From Symsagittifera roscoffensis (taxonomy: Eukaryota; Xenacoelomorpha; Acoela; Convolutidae): a DNA stretch of 64,000 nucleotides. The notes beneath the pieces were generated by a model, which was not told the DNA's origin, searched no databases, and saw only the letters and a program-made list of their open reading frames with translations. Positions 36,222 to 46,170 of the stretch are shown here, one piece after another (within the stretch, counting starts at the first letter, position 1; the number at the start of each line of letters is the position of its first letter). The stretch spans positions 33,365,436 through 33,429,435 of the forward strand of contig NC_087068.1 in assembly GCF_963678635.1 (NCBI RefSeq). Direction: 5' to 3'. The position numbers and the translations under genes were made by a program.

Positions 36222-37532
36222 CTACATGGGATACACTTTGTCTGCGTATCCTTTTATGAACTCACGGTAATACTTGGCAAAACCTAGGAAGCTCATGAGT
36301 TGTGTGTCCGTTCTGGGAGCCTTCCATGTCAAGAAAGCCTCTACTGGTTCCGGGTCCGGCCTCACGCCATGCCTGTTCACCATTCTTCCTAGATACTTGA
36401 TTGAATCCCTGAGGATTTCACATTTCGATGGTTTGCATTTCAAGCCTGCTCTTTTTCTGCATCCAAAGACTTGATCGGCCAAATCAATGTGGTCTTCAAG
36501 AGTGGGTGTTGCTATGACCAGGTCATCGACGTAACACATCACAAGGTTCCCGTACTTCTTCGTCACTCTGGTCAAAGCTTGAGCCATCAGTCTTTGAAAA
36601 GTGACTGTTGCGTTGTACAAGCCGAAGGGCATCCTCTTCCATTGATAAAAACCCCAATTCACGTGCGAATCCGTCTTCTTCCTGTCCTTCTTCCGCAGAG
36701 GGACCTGCCAGAAGGCAGAACCAAAGTCCAGTGTGGTGAAGAACTTGGCGTCACCAAGTTTAGAGAGGCTCTCGTCTATTCGAGGTTTTGGGTATGCATC
36801 TTTTATTGTCACAGCATTCAAGTAGCGAAAGTCGCAACATAACCTAATTTGCCCCCTTCTTTTTTGCCGTGACTACCCCACAAGCCCACGGTAATTTTGA
36901 GGGTTCTATCATGTCGTATTCGAGCAACATTTCTATTTCCTCTCGGCGCGCACATCCGATTTATGTGGCGTCATTCCTCTTGCGCCTTCCTTATGAGGAA
37001 CGGCGCCTTCCTCTAGCTCAATTTCGTGTTCGACGAAGTTACAACAACTGATATCCGCCTTATGTTTTGAAAAAACATCCGCGTTCCGATTTAAAACCGC
37101 CCACAATGATTCAAAATCGCCCTCGCCTATTTCCCTTTTAAGTGTTCTATTTCTGGCAAAACCGGTTTGTCAGATTCTAGTTCATATGACCATGGGTGTT
37201 AGGGAAAATTGGAGCAGCTCGACAAGCCGTCTTCCGTTTCGGATTTTTTTGACAACAGTTTATGAATAGATTTAAATTCATTAATTCTTATAAAAACTTT
37301 ACTTTGTTGGGATGATAAGGGCAGTCTTTCACACTATATCTCTTCAAGTTTTGTGTGTCAATAACACACTGACACATAGTCAGTTTCGAGTTACCGAGAA
37401 GCTCCGGCCTAAAATCACTGAACTTTGACTATTTGGGTTCGGTGCCAAGCAAACCTGTTGACTATAACTTAACGAATTCAAATTCCTCATTCTAAAAATT
37501 GCTACCACAGCCTATCCTAGCTGTAGTTTTAC
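36222..37532 (-). pseudogene. Reverse transcriptase, left giant element
   Basis: Frame 36821-36222 includes AKFFTTLDFGSAFWQVPLR, MPFGLYNAT, CYVDD (36522-36533) and SFLGFAKYYREFIKGYA, typical of Ty3/gypsy RT. The N-terminal part and the linker to protease (about 36840-37532) are broken by several shifts but align with 51721-52500. Confidence 0.85.
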
Positions 37533-38087
37533 CTATCTATCTAAAAAGATTGGTACCTTGTTTTCATCTGTTATTATTCTATTTATTGGTTTCTCAACAT
37601 ACTTCCGGTCCGGGTTTCTAATCCTTATTAGACCGTTGTTCAAGTCAATCATCACGTCAAAATTCCTGACAAAATCTCTGCCCAAGATGAATTGGTCGGC
37701 GTCGTCTAAATTCTCTACTACCAGGAAGCTCATCCATAGATCTCGTCCTCCCATGCGGAGAACTGTTATTGGCGTTCTTCCGGCTATGTAAATTGCTCCT
37801 CGATTGGCTTCAGCCAGTCGAAGATTCGTCGGAATTAGATCTTCCCTCGTGAAGCCCATTCTTCCCCAAGTTCTTCGGCATCACGCTCACTACCGCTCCT
37901 GTGTGCAGAAGCCCTGTCACTCCGATTTTCTTCCGGTTGGTGCCGAGCAGATGTGCAGCCACATCTGTTTCGTATCCAACGTGAACCACGTCTTTCTCCA
38001 TCATGACGTCATGGCCTATCCTACGGACTTTAAGTTCTTCTTCACCTCTGTCAGTGACCTCGTGTTCTTCTTACTTCTTGTTCCAAA
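37533..38087 (-). pseudogene. Retropepsin, left giant element, with mutated active site
   Basis: Frames 38004-37810 and 37859-37533. The active-site triplet reads HTG in LLHTGAVVSVMPK (His codon at 37903-37905) where the right copy has DTG. The second landmark ILGRDF is intact. The element ends abruptly at about 38087 against the foldback arm, with gag missing. Confidence 0.8.
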
Positions 38088-39045
38088 AGGGATACAACAC
38101 TTGTTAACAATACCCAACAGTCGATTGTTGTTGTCCTTGAGCCCCTTCTTGTCGCTCCTTGAACTGTTTGCCGGATCAGTCTTCTTCTCTCATCCCGAGA
38201 CCCTTCCGGATTGAGCGCATATTAGCATTAACGTGCTTAAATACTCAAACAACCTTACAGTACAAGCACCACAAACGGGCCACAAAAATGATCGTAACGA
38301 TCCTGACTGATGTAAATGCCAGTAACAACAATATATCTAACAACAGTAAACGGGAGGGTCGGATCACATCTCGTCTGGACTAATGGTTTCTACTGATTTT
38401 ATACTTTTTTCTGTTTTTTTTCGGTTATTCATTTGTTTTTTGTTTTTTTCTTAGGTGCTATACTACTTTTCGTTTGGTTTACTGTATATCTTTAAGTGTT
38501 TTTGGTCACAGACCTCTCAGACAACGAGGGGACGGCCAATCCCGCCACCCTTCCTGGAACGTGAATTTTCGTACTTAACTAGGTTAAAAAGCTATTCACG
38601 GGAATCCGGAAGGCTTCCGCGTTCCGACCTACCCTCCCACCCCGGCGGTAAAGGCTATGTTAAGGGCGTTATTATGAGCATCCGCTCGGCGCGGAATGCT
38701 CGTTAACGGTTCTGCCGGTTATGATGTTAAAACGAATACCACCCAGGAGCGCCATAAAAACATCTATGTAACTTTCGCCCGGAAGTACATATCGACGGAA
38801 AAATAAAGCTGGGTTCTAAAACGACTGGCCAACGTCTAAACAAAGCTCTACATGCTTTTCACCGTCTCTGCCAAAGCCAGTTCTTTTGGTGGTTTTCCTA
38901 ACATCGGGTCGACAAAAAACGTTACTGCTTCTGGTTTCGGTCAAAACACTCAAATTAACTTAATTATATGCACAAATGAGGAGCTCATGGCTGGGTCTCA
39001 CTATCCCGAGACCGAGAGGTCACTCCCAAAAACAGGACTACTACT
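38088..39045 (+). repeat. Foldback element, outer left arm
   Basis: About 950 bases inverted relative to 45100-46070. Landmarks shared in inverse are CAGTCGATTGTTG, ACCCTTCCGGATTGAGCGC, TAGGTTAAAAAGCTATTCACG and CCGGAAGTACATATCGACGG. The left border abuts protease sequence of the left giant element, so the arm is truncated there or the element inserted into it. Confidence 0.8.
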
Positions 39046-39061
39046 ATTTATTATATTACTA

Positions 39062-39760
39062 CCCTATTACGTTCCCTATTACAGGGTTTTCCGCAGTACG
39101 TCAACATGGAAAGAATATGATAAAGCTATGAAAATCAACCGTGAGCAGTGGCTGGATTACCCATATCCGGAAACGGGTCGTCGCGGGTTGCATCTCATGC
39201 CCTTGAAAAGATCATCAGGGAGGGCAAAAACAAAAAAAAATATGGCCGAGAAAAAGAAGCCCTGTGATTATAGCAGTGATTCACCACCCATCTTGATGGT
39301 CCAATATAGGGGGAATCAGAGTCAGACATTAGCAAAAAAAAGTGCGCGATATCACCAATGCGCTGATAATAGTCAGGACAAGAAAAATAAAAACTTGTAT
39401 GCCCTCCCTAAAATCCTCCTTTTCCAGTGAACTGAAATCAAAAGTAAGTGGTGTACAGACTTGAATATTGTGGGTGCAATTCCATCTATGTTGGCCCGAC
39501 GGTCCGACATTTCACCACAAGGATTGCGGAACACCGAAAAGAGGATACCCCAGTTGGACAGCATATAAGGTAGTGTGGTATTGAGAGTGGTAAGTCTGAG
39601 TTTAAAAGAAAAATTATCGGCCAGGTGTGTAGCAGCATCAAGTTACTTACACTAGAGGCGCTGCACATTAGGAAAGAGAGACCGGCAATTATAACGCGCG
39701 ACGAGTTTAAAAGTAGGGAGCTGACACTAAGTCTATAGTTCCAGAATAAAAAAATTCTGG
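39062..39760 (+). pseudogene. 5'-truncated Penelope tail with GIY-YIG remnant
   Basis: Frame 38852-39430 is in part the region after the RT (RSTSTWKEYDKAMKINREQWL, MVQYRGNQSQTLAKK). A second frame at about 39440-39740 matches the GIY-YIG domain at 43082-43375, with IYVGPTVRHFTTRIAEH, LLTLEALHIRKERP and TRDEFKSRELTL. The invariant-looking Gln after YVG is Pro and there is an internal stop near 39569, so it is inactive. Confidence 0.75.
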
Positions 39761-39924
39761 CTAAAACAAAAGTTTTTTGAAATACTGTACATGTTAGCAT
39801 AAAAATTAGCAACAGAAAGGAATTGTGAAACAAAAAAGGTGAAAACTCTCAGAAATTTGTGACAAAATGTTTAAAATTGTTACAGATTAGTTGTTACATA
39901 TTTTCTGTTGGAATAATGATGTGA

Positions 39925-40090
39925 AAATTTAGTCCTAAAATATTTTTGGTTTTTTATTTTAAACGTACATGTCTAAATCAAAATTATGACTCAGAAACTT
40001 CCAGACAAATTGATTTTCTAAATGTTTAATTAATTTTAGAGGTTAAAAGTATTTTAATCTCAAATATGGCCAATTTTTATTTAAGTTACC
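39925..40090 (+). repeat. Penelope 3' untranslated repeat, upstream copy
   Basis: GAAAATTTAGTCCTAAAATA and about 150 bases following match 43382-43540 directly (shared ATTATGACTCAGAAACTTCC). It forms the upstream pseudo-LTR. Confidence 0.75.
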
Positions 40091-40432
40091 GAATTGTTTC
40101 ATTTTGTAGCAGCTAGCTCTCTGTTCCACATCATCAACACCCTTAACACATGTGAAAAAAAGCGATACGAGAGCCTTGTTACAGCAATTCCTGGCCTATC
40201 CCTTAATAACAACTTGCTGAAACAAAAAAAAACCTGCGACGATTACTGGAAGACAGTCCACTGAAGGAGAAAAAAGTGGCTGAGTGACACGTCGTGGTGA
40301 ACAACAGCATTAGCAGCCACAGAACAAACAACTATCGCCCAGCCGGTGTCGAGGAGCTGACAAACTATTTGAAGTCGAAGAAGCAGCAGATGCAGATATT
40401 GGCGATAGTCTATTGCAGAAGGAACGCGCGAC
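40091..40432 (+). other. Penelope 5' region
   Basis: No clean frame. A translation with ELTNYLKSKKQQMQILAIVY ending in a stop near 40440 suggests the degraded N-terminal part of the Penelope protein. No promoter element is recognisable. Confidence 0.4.
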
Positions 40433-40737
40433 TTGTTTAGTCAGCTTCTCGGCACAGGAGTGCTCTTTATTCCAGCTACAAAACGGCTACAATCGAAGAG
40501 CAAGCAAAACGACCCGGACCAGCTCAAGAAATATTTGAAGCTGCACCAGAGTGCTGAATTGGAGCTGAAATCTCTGCGATTGGTAGTGGCACTCAAAGAA
40601 AGTCTGTCAGAACTGATTGGCAACATCAGTGGAAAACAACAGAGACTATCACAGACAAGGAGGAAGGCGAAAGCAAGTCGTGAGCAGAAACTGAAGGCAG
40701 AGGAAGTGTCTGCGCTTCAAAGACAGTGGGGAGAAAA
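40433..40737 (+). CDS. Penelope-like protein, N-terminal exon
   Basis: Lys/Glu-rich, helical stretch (DPDQLKKYLKLHQSAELELK, KQQRLSQTRRKAKASREQ) ending WGEK at the proposed splice donor. No recognised domain; this is the position of the variable N-terminal region of Penelope-like proteins. The start codon at 40433 is only the first in the open frame; the true start probably lies upstream in degraded DNA. Confidence 0.55.
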
Positions 40738-40973
40738 GTGTGATTTGTTTTGCTTTGTGCCTTGTGAATTTCATTACTCGTTGCCTGCAAAACAATGACC
40801 AGAGTAATTTTGCCTGCTGTTTGGCTCAGACAAATTTTAAAAAGAAAACTATCTTGGAAAATTAAGTTACACTATTTAAAACTCTTTAAAAAATTTCAAG
40901 TACCTCTAAATAGACTAAAGTTTCTGAGAAAATGTCTAAAAAATGTTCTAATATTGGACTTTTTGAAGTTTAG
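40738..40973 (+). other. Probable spliceosomal intron in the Penelope-like gene
   Basis: 236 bases, AT-rich, beginning GTGTGA and ending TTTTTGAAGTTTAG. The exon before it is read in a different frame from the exon after it. Joining 40737 to 40974 completes the Lys codon (AA plus G) and continues VPENGFFSDKS in frame. Without splicing, the upstream frame ends at 40798. Penelope-like elements are known to retain introns in genomic copies. Confidence 0.6.
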
Positions 40974-41424
40974 GGTGCCCGAGAATGGTTTTTTTTCGGA
41001 CAAAAGTGTGCATAATTTTCAATTGAAACTACTAAGGACTGAAACTTCTTGGGCACATGAGGATAGGAAAAGGTACGAGGAGATGCTAATAAAAGCAAGA
41101 TCACTGGTGCGAAAAGAAATTGACGAACAGTGGTGGGCATCCAATTTCCGCTTCGTGAGTCGTCAAGTTGAAGCAATCTTTAAGACAACATCAGAAAACC
41201 ATAGAAAAAAGTTAGAAAAAACTTCCGAGAGACAGGATAAACCTATTGGGGGAAAAATGAGCGATCAGTTAAGGTACTTGATAACATTGAGCTGCCTGGA
41301 TGGTGGTATGAAGTGCTATCAATGGGTCCGAGGCATCCCATTAGAGACAAATTTAACGAAACACGCATTTGGCGGATATCGACATTTTCCTCTCACAATT
41401 GAAGAATCAAAAAACATCTGGTGA
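40974..41424 (+). pseudogene. Penelope-like protein, region before the RT core
   Basis: Continuation after the intron: VPENGFFSDKSVHNFQLKLL, KARSLVRKEIDEQWWASNFR and a Lys-rich stretch. The frame ends KNIW at 41424; the next part (LKNQKTSGETLYEIEAAVKA, 41369-41566) is in another frame, so a shift lies near 41400. Confidence 0.6.
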
Positions 41425-42620
41425 AACATTATATGAAATAGAAGCCGCGGTAAAGGCATATGCAAAAAACGTATGCAAACCTCAAGAGGCAAAGCGGAGG
41501 AAATATCTCAGAGATAATGGGTTGCTGGCTGTGCCTTTTGATAAGGGGGTTGTTTTTGCAAAATGAGGAAACAAACGTATTAATCAAAGCTGGAATCCTT
41601 GATGCAATCTGCTCAGTTTGTGAAAAAATATGCAACCACTGATGAGGTTATACTGAAAATCGAGAAAAAACTTAACAACGAATTACTAGCCATGAACAAA
41701 AGAGACGAGATAAGTCTCTTTATTTTCTAAGATGAGGTCACAGGGGGGGCAACCCGCCCGTTTGTACGGTTTAGCTAAGGTACACAAGGCTGAGACACCC
41801 CTACCACCAGTACTATCACTTCCAGGCACCTCGTATGAGAATCTGAACAAAATGCTTGCAAAGTTTTTTGACAACACCGATGGAGCCAATAAAGAAACCA
41901 ATACTAAAGAAGCCAGAGAAACAATTGAAAACATTGCTCTATATCCGGATGAAACCATAATATCTCTTGATGTGAAAAGTTTGTACACCAACGTTCCCCT
42001 GAAGGAGGCAATTGAAGTTGCTTTACAGAAGCTGTAGAGCCAGGAGTCTCCTCCTGAAATTCAAAGAGCAGCGATAAAAAGGATTTTGAAAATGGCGGTC
42101 AGCAAAGTATGTTTCAAGTGTAATGGTTCATGGTATGTACAAGTTGATGGTTTAGCAATGGGCGCGTCGCTCGCTGTAATTCTTGCAAACTTATGGCTGA
42201 AAGATTACGAGTTTGCTCTAAGACAAGAAATAGCGGTGGGAACGGAGATACAGCAAATTGATGACAAAAAAGGCTTGTGCCCATGTTGCAGCAGTAAAGT
42301 CACATATAGATCAAAGGCGGTTGAATGCGAGAGTTGTCGAAACTGGTATCATCTAAAACGCGGAAAAATATCAGATGACGTACACGCATCAATAACCGAG
42401 ATGGCCTGGTACTGTGAAAACTGCTGCCGAGCTAAGAACAAGGAGAAGGATACTCCCCAGGTGAAATGGCGCCTCAGGTATGTGGATGACATTGTAAGAA
42501 CAGTCAGAGGAGAGCCGAGTTGTCTTCTCGTCTTCTCTTCATCCAAATCTGCAGTTCACTCTAGAGAAAACTAATTCGGAGGGGAATTTGCCGTTCCTGG
42601 ATTTGAACATAAATCTATCG
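41425..42620 (+). pseudogene. Penelope-like reverse transcriptase core
   Basis: Catalyses cDNA synthesis, typically target-primed in this class. Motifs in order are LRDNGLLAVPFDKG (broken by a shift), RLYGLAKVHKAETPLP (about 41759), TSYENLNKML, IISLDVKSLYTNVP (motif A, about 41960), a TAG stop at 42035, VDGLAMGASLAVILANLWL (motif B, about 42145), a PHD-type insertion, and RYVDDI (motif C, YVDD 42479-42490). Another shift follows near 42530, after which LPFLDLNI is read in a new frame. The RLYGLAKVHK motif identifies the Penelope type rather than LINE or LTR. Non-functional as it stands. Confidence 0.85.
42278..42427 (+). other. PHD-type zinc finger inserted between RT motifs B and C
   Basis: Inside the RT frame lies CPCCSSKV, then VECESCRNWYHLKRGK, then WYCENCC. 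Spacing follows the C4-H-C3 plan: CxxC, CxxC, WYH, CxxC. The Cys expected three residues after the His is Arg (CGC at 42359-42361, one transition away from TGC). PHD fingers in general read histone H3 tails, so the insert could guide the element to chromatin; that role is inference. Confidence 0.7.
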
Positions 42621-43081
42621 CAGGGTAGGCATGTAATTTGCAGTTGGTATCAGAAACCAACAGATACAGGGACTATAGTGAGCTATAGAATCTGCGCCCC
42701 AACTCAGTGTAAGCGTAGTTTTATCCAAGGCACTGTACACAGGGTTTTTAGGAGTACATCTAGCTGAGGGCAATTTGTTAAGGCAATGGAAACTAATAAG
42801 GCGCAATGGCTGACAAATCAGTACACTGAAAATTGATCCGCAAAGGTTTCTTCAGACTCCTTGTGCAAGATCATCGAGGGTAAGGCAAGCCACTGGATAG
42901 TGAGAGGTGTTTGTCAATTCAATCACCAAAGGATGTGAAGCCCCCAATGCTGATGGTGCAAAATAGAGGTAACCAGAGCCAATTTTTTGCTAACAGGTTA
43001 AGAAAATCAACTAATGTGCAAGTGGTTTTCACCACAAGAAAACTAGAATCATGTTGACCATCACTGAAGTCAGCATTTTCT
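42621..43081 (+). pseudogene. Penelope connector between RT and endonuclease
   Basis: Broken frames include CSWYQKPTDTGTIVSYR, TVHRVFRSTSS, NKAQWLTNQYTEN and MVQNRGNQSQFFANR, matching the upstream truncated tail at 39090-39430. This is the usual Penelope region joining RT thumb and endonuclease. Several stops. Confidence 0.7.
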
Positions 43082-43375
43082 AATGACCTCAAGTCAAGAG
43101 TGGTTTATAAACTGTCTTGTAGTGGATGCACTTCCATCTATGTCGGACAAACTGTTCGACATTTGACCACTAGAATTGAGGAACATAAGAAAACAGACTC
43201 ACCGGCAGGCCTCCGCCTTCAGCAAGGCCAATTTGAGGGAAATAGCGCAGATCTTAGTTGGGAAATTATAGATTGGTCAAGCAACAAAACAAAGTTGTTA
43301 ACACTAGAGGCAACCCATATCAGGGAAGAGAAACCGGGCTTGAACACGCGCGATGAGTTTAAGAGCAGGGAGTGA
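43082..43375 (+). pseudogene. GIY-YIG endonuclease domain of the Penelope-like element
   Basis: VVYKLSCSGCTSIYVGQT has the GIY-YIG strands (VYKL and YVG), followed by RHLTTRIEEH with the conserved Arg, and LLTLEATHIREEKPGLNTRD with the Glu. The CxxC before IYVG is the Cys pair seen in many Penelope endonucleases. The domain nicks DNA to prime reverse transcription. A TGA at 43373 replaces a codon in the shared SREL/TL end; otherwise the domain looks intact. Confidence 0.85.
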
Positions 43376-43379
43376 ACAT

Positions 43380-43560
43380 TGAAAATTTAGTCCCAAAATA
43401 TTTTTGGTTTTTTATTTTGAACGTTCATGTCTAAATCGAAATTATGACTCAGAAACTTCCAAACTTCCTTTTAATTTTAAAATGTTTAAATAATTTTAGA
43501 GGTTAAAAAAACTTTAATCTTAATAGTAATTTAGAGGTCAACAGTGATTGGATAATTTTT
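43380..43560 (+). repeat. Penelope 3' untranslated repeat, downstream copy
   Basis: Direct match to 39925-40090; shared GAAAATTTAGTCC and CATGTCTAAATC. Together they are the pseudo-LTRs. From 43561 to 43830 is AT-rich Penelope 3' DNA without a recognised feature. Confidence 0.75.
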
Positions 43561-43830
43561 TAACATGATGGTTTAGAACCAAATTGTATGTGAATTATTG
43601 TAAATAACATTTGTAAATTGATGTTTTATCGTCATTTAGATTAGTTTATTGTAAAAATCCTGACGATGCACATAGTTGCGAAAAAGTTTGAAATTTACTT
43701 CTTAGCTAAAATTTCTTTGATGTGTATGACACTTTTTATGGTCTTTGATCGTTTTGTACAAATAGTTTAGAATTTTTAAATCCTGCAGGTGCAAAACGTT
43801 TGAATATACCTTTTAACGCATTCTCAATAC

Positions 43831-45095
43831 ATTACGATTGTTTTTGTTCAGTAGATAAAAATTTTCATCTCCATCGAAAGTTGTTCAAACCTTTCCCTCA
43901 ACTCCCAGCTTCTCATTATCTGAAAATGAATTGAGATGTTAATTAAGTTCAATTCCAGGCATGACCAGGAAGCTAAAATTTGTATAAAACAGTTTTAGTT
44001 CTGGGCCCGAGACCCCTCCGGATTCTGGAATCCGGGGAAATAACGTCCTTATTTTCTTTAGGAAGGCTGGACACACCGTCTCAACACCCTTCCCCATTCG
44101 CGTGAATTGATCAGTAACGGTTGCAGCGACACAATCGTTACAACTCGGAGCGGCTTCTGACAATTTCCAGTTTTTGTTTCTGACAATTGTTGTTCTGTTT
44201 TTCTTCCGATTTTCTTCCGAAATGGCCGTTTCAACATTTTTCAGAAATATGACGTCACAATTCGAATTCTTGAAATTTAAAAATTTCCAGAGTATCTGAC
44301 CTTCACGATTTGTCTAATCGTTCAAATAACGTTGCTAATCTGCTAACCATTAATCTTCCAGGTCAGCGAATACGAATACGAAATTGCATTTTCGTACATT
44401 ATGGTCGAATGTCACAGTTTCGTCGCATGACGGAAGGGCCCATTTCTAGACAATCTTGGTGTGGCATTCGACCAGAATGGACCAAAATGCAGATTCAGCA
44501 GGTTCGAGTTTTTAGCAGCGAACCTTCCGAATTGGCGATTTTGAAGGAATAAGAGCGTTATTCGACCGATTGGACTAATGGTGAAGGCTGAAGGATGCGG
44601 AAATTCCTAAGTTGTAAAAATTCGATTTGATGACGTAACAATTCTAGGAAACGTCAAAAACGGCCATTTTGATAAGAAAACCGGAGAAAAACACAACAAC
44701 ATTAGTTGCGATAGCGATAACGACAAAAATTGTGATTGGAAAACAACAACAAGTTGCAGAGTTAGCAGAGACCAATCCGAGTTGCAACTATTGTGTCGCT
44801 ACAATAGTTGCAAGGCCGTTGCGAACAACGGTGAAGGGTGGAAGACAGCCTTCCTGAAGGAGAATAAGAGTTTTATTTCCCCGGATTCAAGAATCCGGAG
44901 GGGTCTCGGGACTGGAACTTATATCATTTTATACAAACTTTTAGCTTCCCTATTATGTACTGAATTGAATTTAATTAACATCTGAATTCATTTTGCTAGG
45001 ATGAGAAGCTAGGAGTTGGGGGAAAGGGTTGATCCATCTTCGATGGAGATGAACATTTTTATCTACTGAACAAAAACAAAAATAATTCAATAAAT
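43831..45095. mobile_element. Foldback element, inner arms and loop
   Basis: 43831-44260 and about 44600-45095 are inverted copies, with ATCTCCATCGAAAG against CTTCGATGGAGAT, GAGACCCCTCCGGATTC against GAATCCGGAGGGGTCTC, and GCAGCGACACAATCG against ATTGTGTCGCTACAA. The loop (44261-44600) also occurs at 7890-8111. It continues into the outer arm at 45100. No gene. Confidence 0.75.
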
Positions 45096-45099
45096 AGTA

Positions 45100-46070
45100 G
45101 TAGCTCTGATTTTAGGAGTGACCTTGTGGTCTGGGGATACTGAGACCCAGCCATGAGCTCACTATTTCTGCATGTAATCTAGTTAATTTGAGTGTTTTGA
45201 CCAAAGCCGAAAGCAGTAACGTTTTTGTCGACCCGATGTTAGAAAGACCACCGAAAGTACTGGCTTGGTAGAGACGGTTAAAAGCATGTAAAGCTCTGTT
45301 TAGACGTTGGCCAGTCGTCTTAGGACTTAGTTTTATTTTCCGTCGATATGTATCTTCCGGGCGAATGTTACATAGATGTTTTTATTCATTTTTAACATCC
45401 TGACCGGCAGAACCGTTAACGAGCACTCCGCGCTGAGCGGATGCTCACATTAACGCCCTTAATAGGCCTAAACCGCCGGGGCGGAAGGGTAGCTCGGAAC
45501 GCGGAAGCCTTCCGGATTACCGTGAATAGCTTTTTAACCTAGTTAAGACCGAAAATTCACGAACCAGGAAGGGTGGGAGGATTCGCGATCCCGTCATCTC
45601 CTGAGTGGTCCGTAACCAAAAACAGTTAAAATTATATATAAAACCAAACAAAAAGTAGTATAGTACCCAAGAAAAACAGAAATCATAAAAAAATAACTGA
45701 AAAAACCAAAAACAGTAAAAAAAAAAGTAAAAAATCAGTAGAAATCATCCCCCCAGACAAGATGTGATCCGACCCCCGTTTGTAGCTGATAGATATATTG
45801 TTGTTACAGGCATTTATATCAAACAGGATCGTTATGATCAATTTTGTTGCCCGTTTGTGAGGCTTGTACTGTAGGGTTATTTGAGCATTTAAGCACGTTA
45901 ATGATAAATTGCGCTCAATCTGGAAGGGTCAGCTGATTTGCGCTCATTTCGGAAGGGTCTTGGGAGAAGACTGATCCGGCAAGCAGTACAAGGAGCAACA
46001 AGAAGGGGCTCAACGACAACAAAAATCGACTGTTGAGTATCGTTAACAAGTTTTGTATCTCTTTTGGTAC
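45100..46070 (-). repeat. Foldback element, outer right arm
   Basis: Inverted partner of 38088-39045. Together with the inner arms it makes a hairpin-capable element of roughly 3.2 kb once the Penelope insertion is disregarded. Homology to the left arm stops at about 46070, at CTCTTTTGG. Confidence 0.8.
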
Positions 46071-46170
46071 AAAAATTAAGATAGGAATCTGTGGGTGGCT
46101 CGAAAGTGCAGCACTGTAGTGACCCTTCACCGAACTGCAAATATCCGAGTTAAGCACCTTAATTCGGATA

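Larger units (their letters stand above)
39046..43830 (+). mobile_element. Penelope-like retroelement inserted in the foldback
   Basis: The right arm, read in inverse, continues from CTACTACTATTTATT straight to TTTTTGTTCAGTAGATAAAA. In the left arm these are separated by this 4.8 kb block. The block contains a 5'-truncated Penelope tail followed head to tail by a longer copy, the known pseudo-LTR layout of Penelope-like elements. A target duplication is not clear. Confidence 0.75.
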
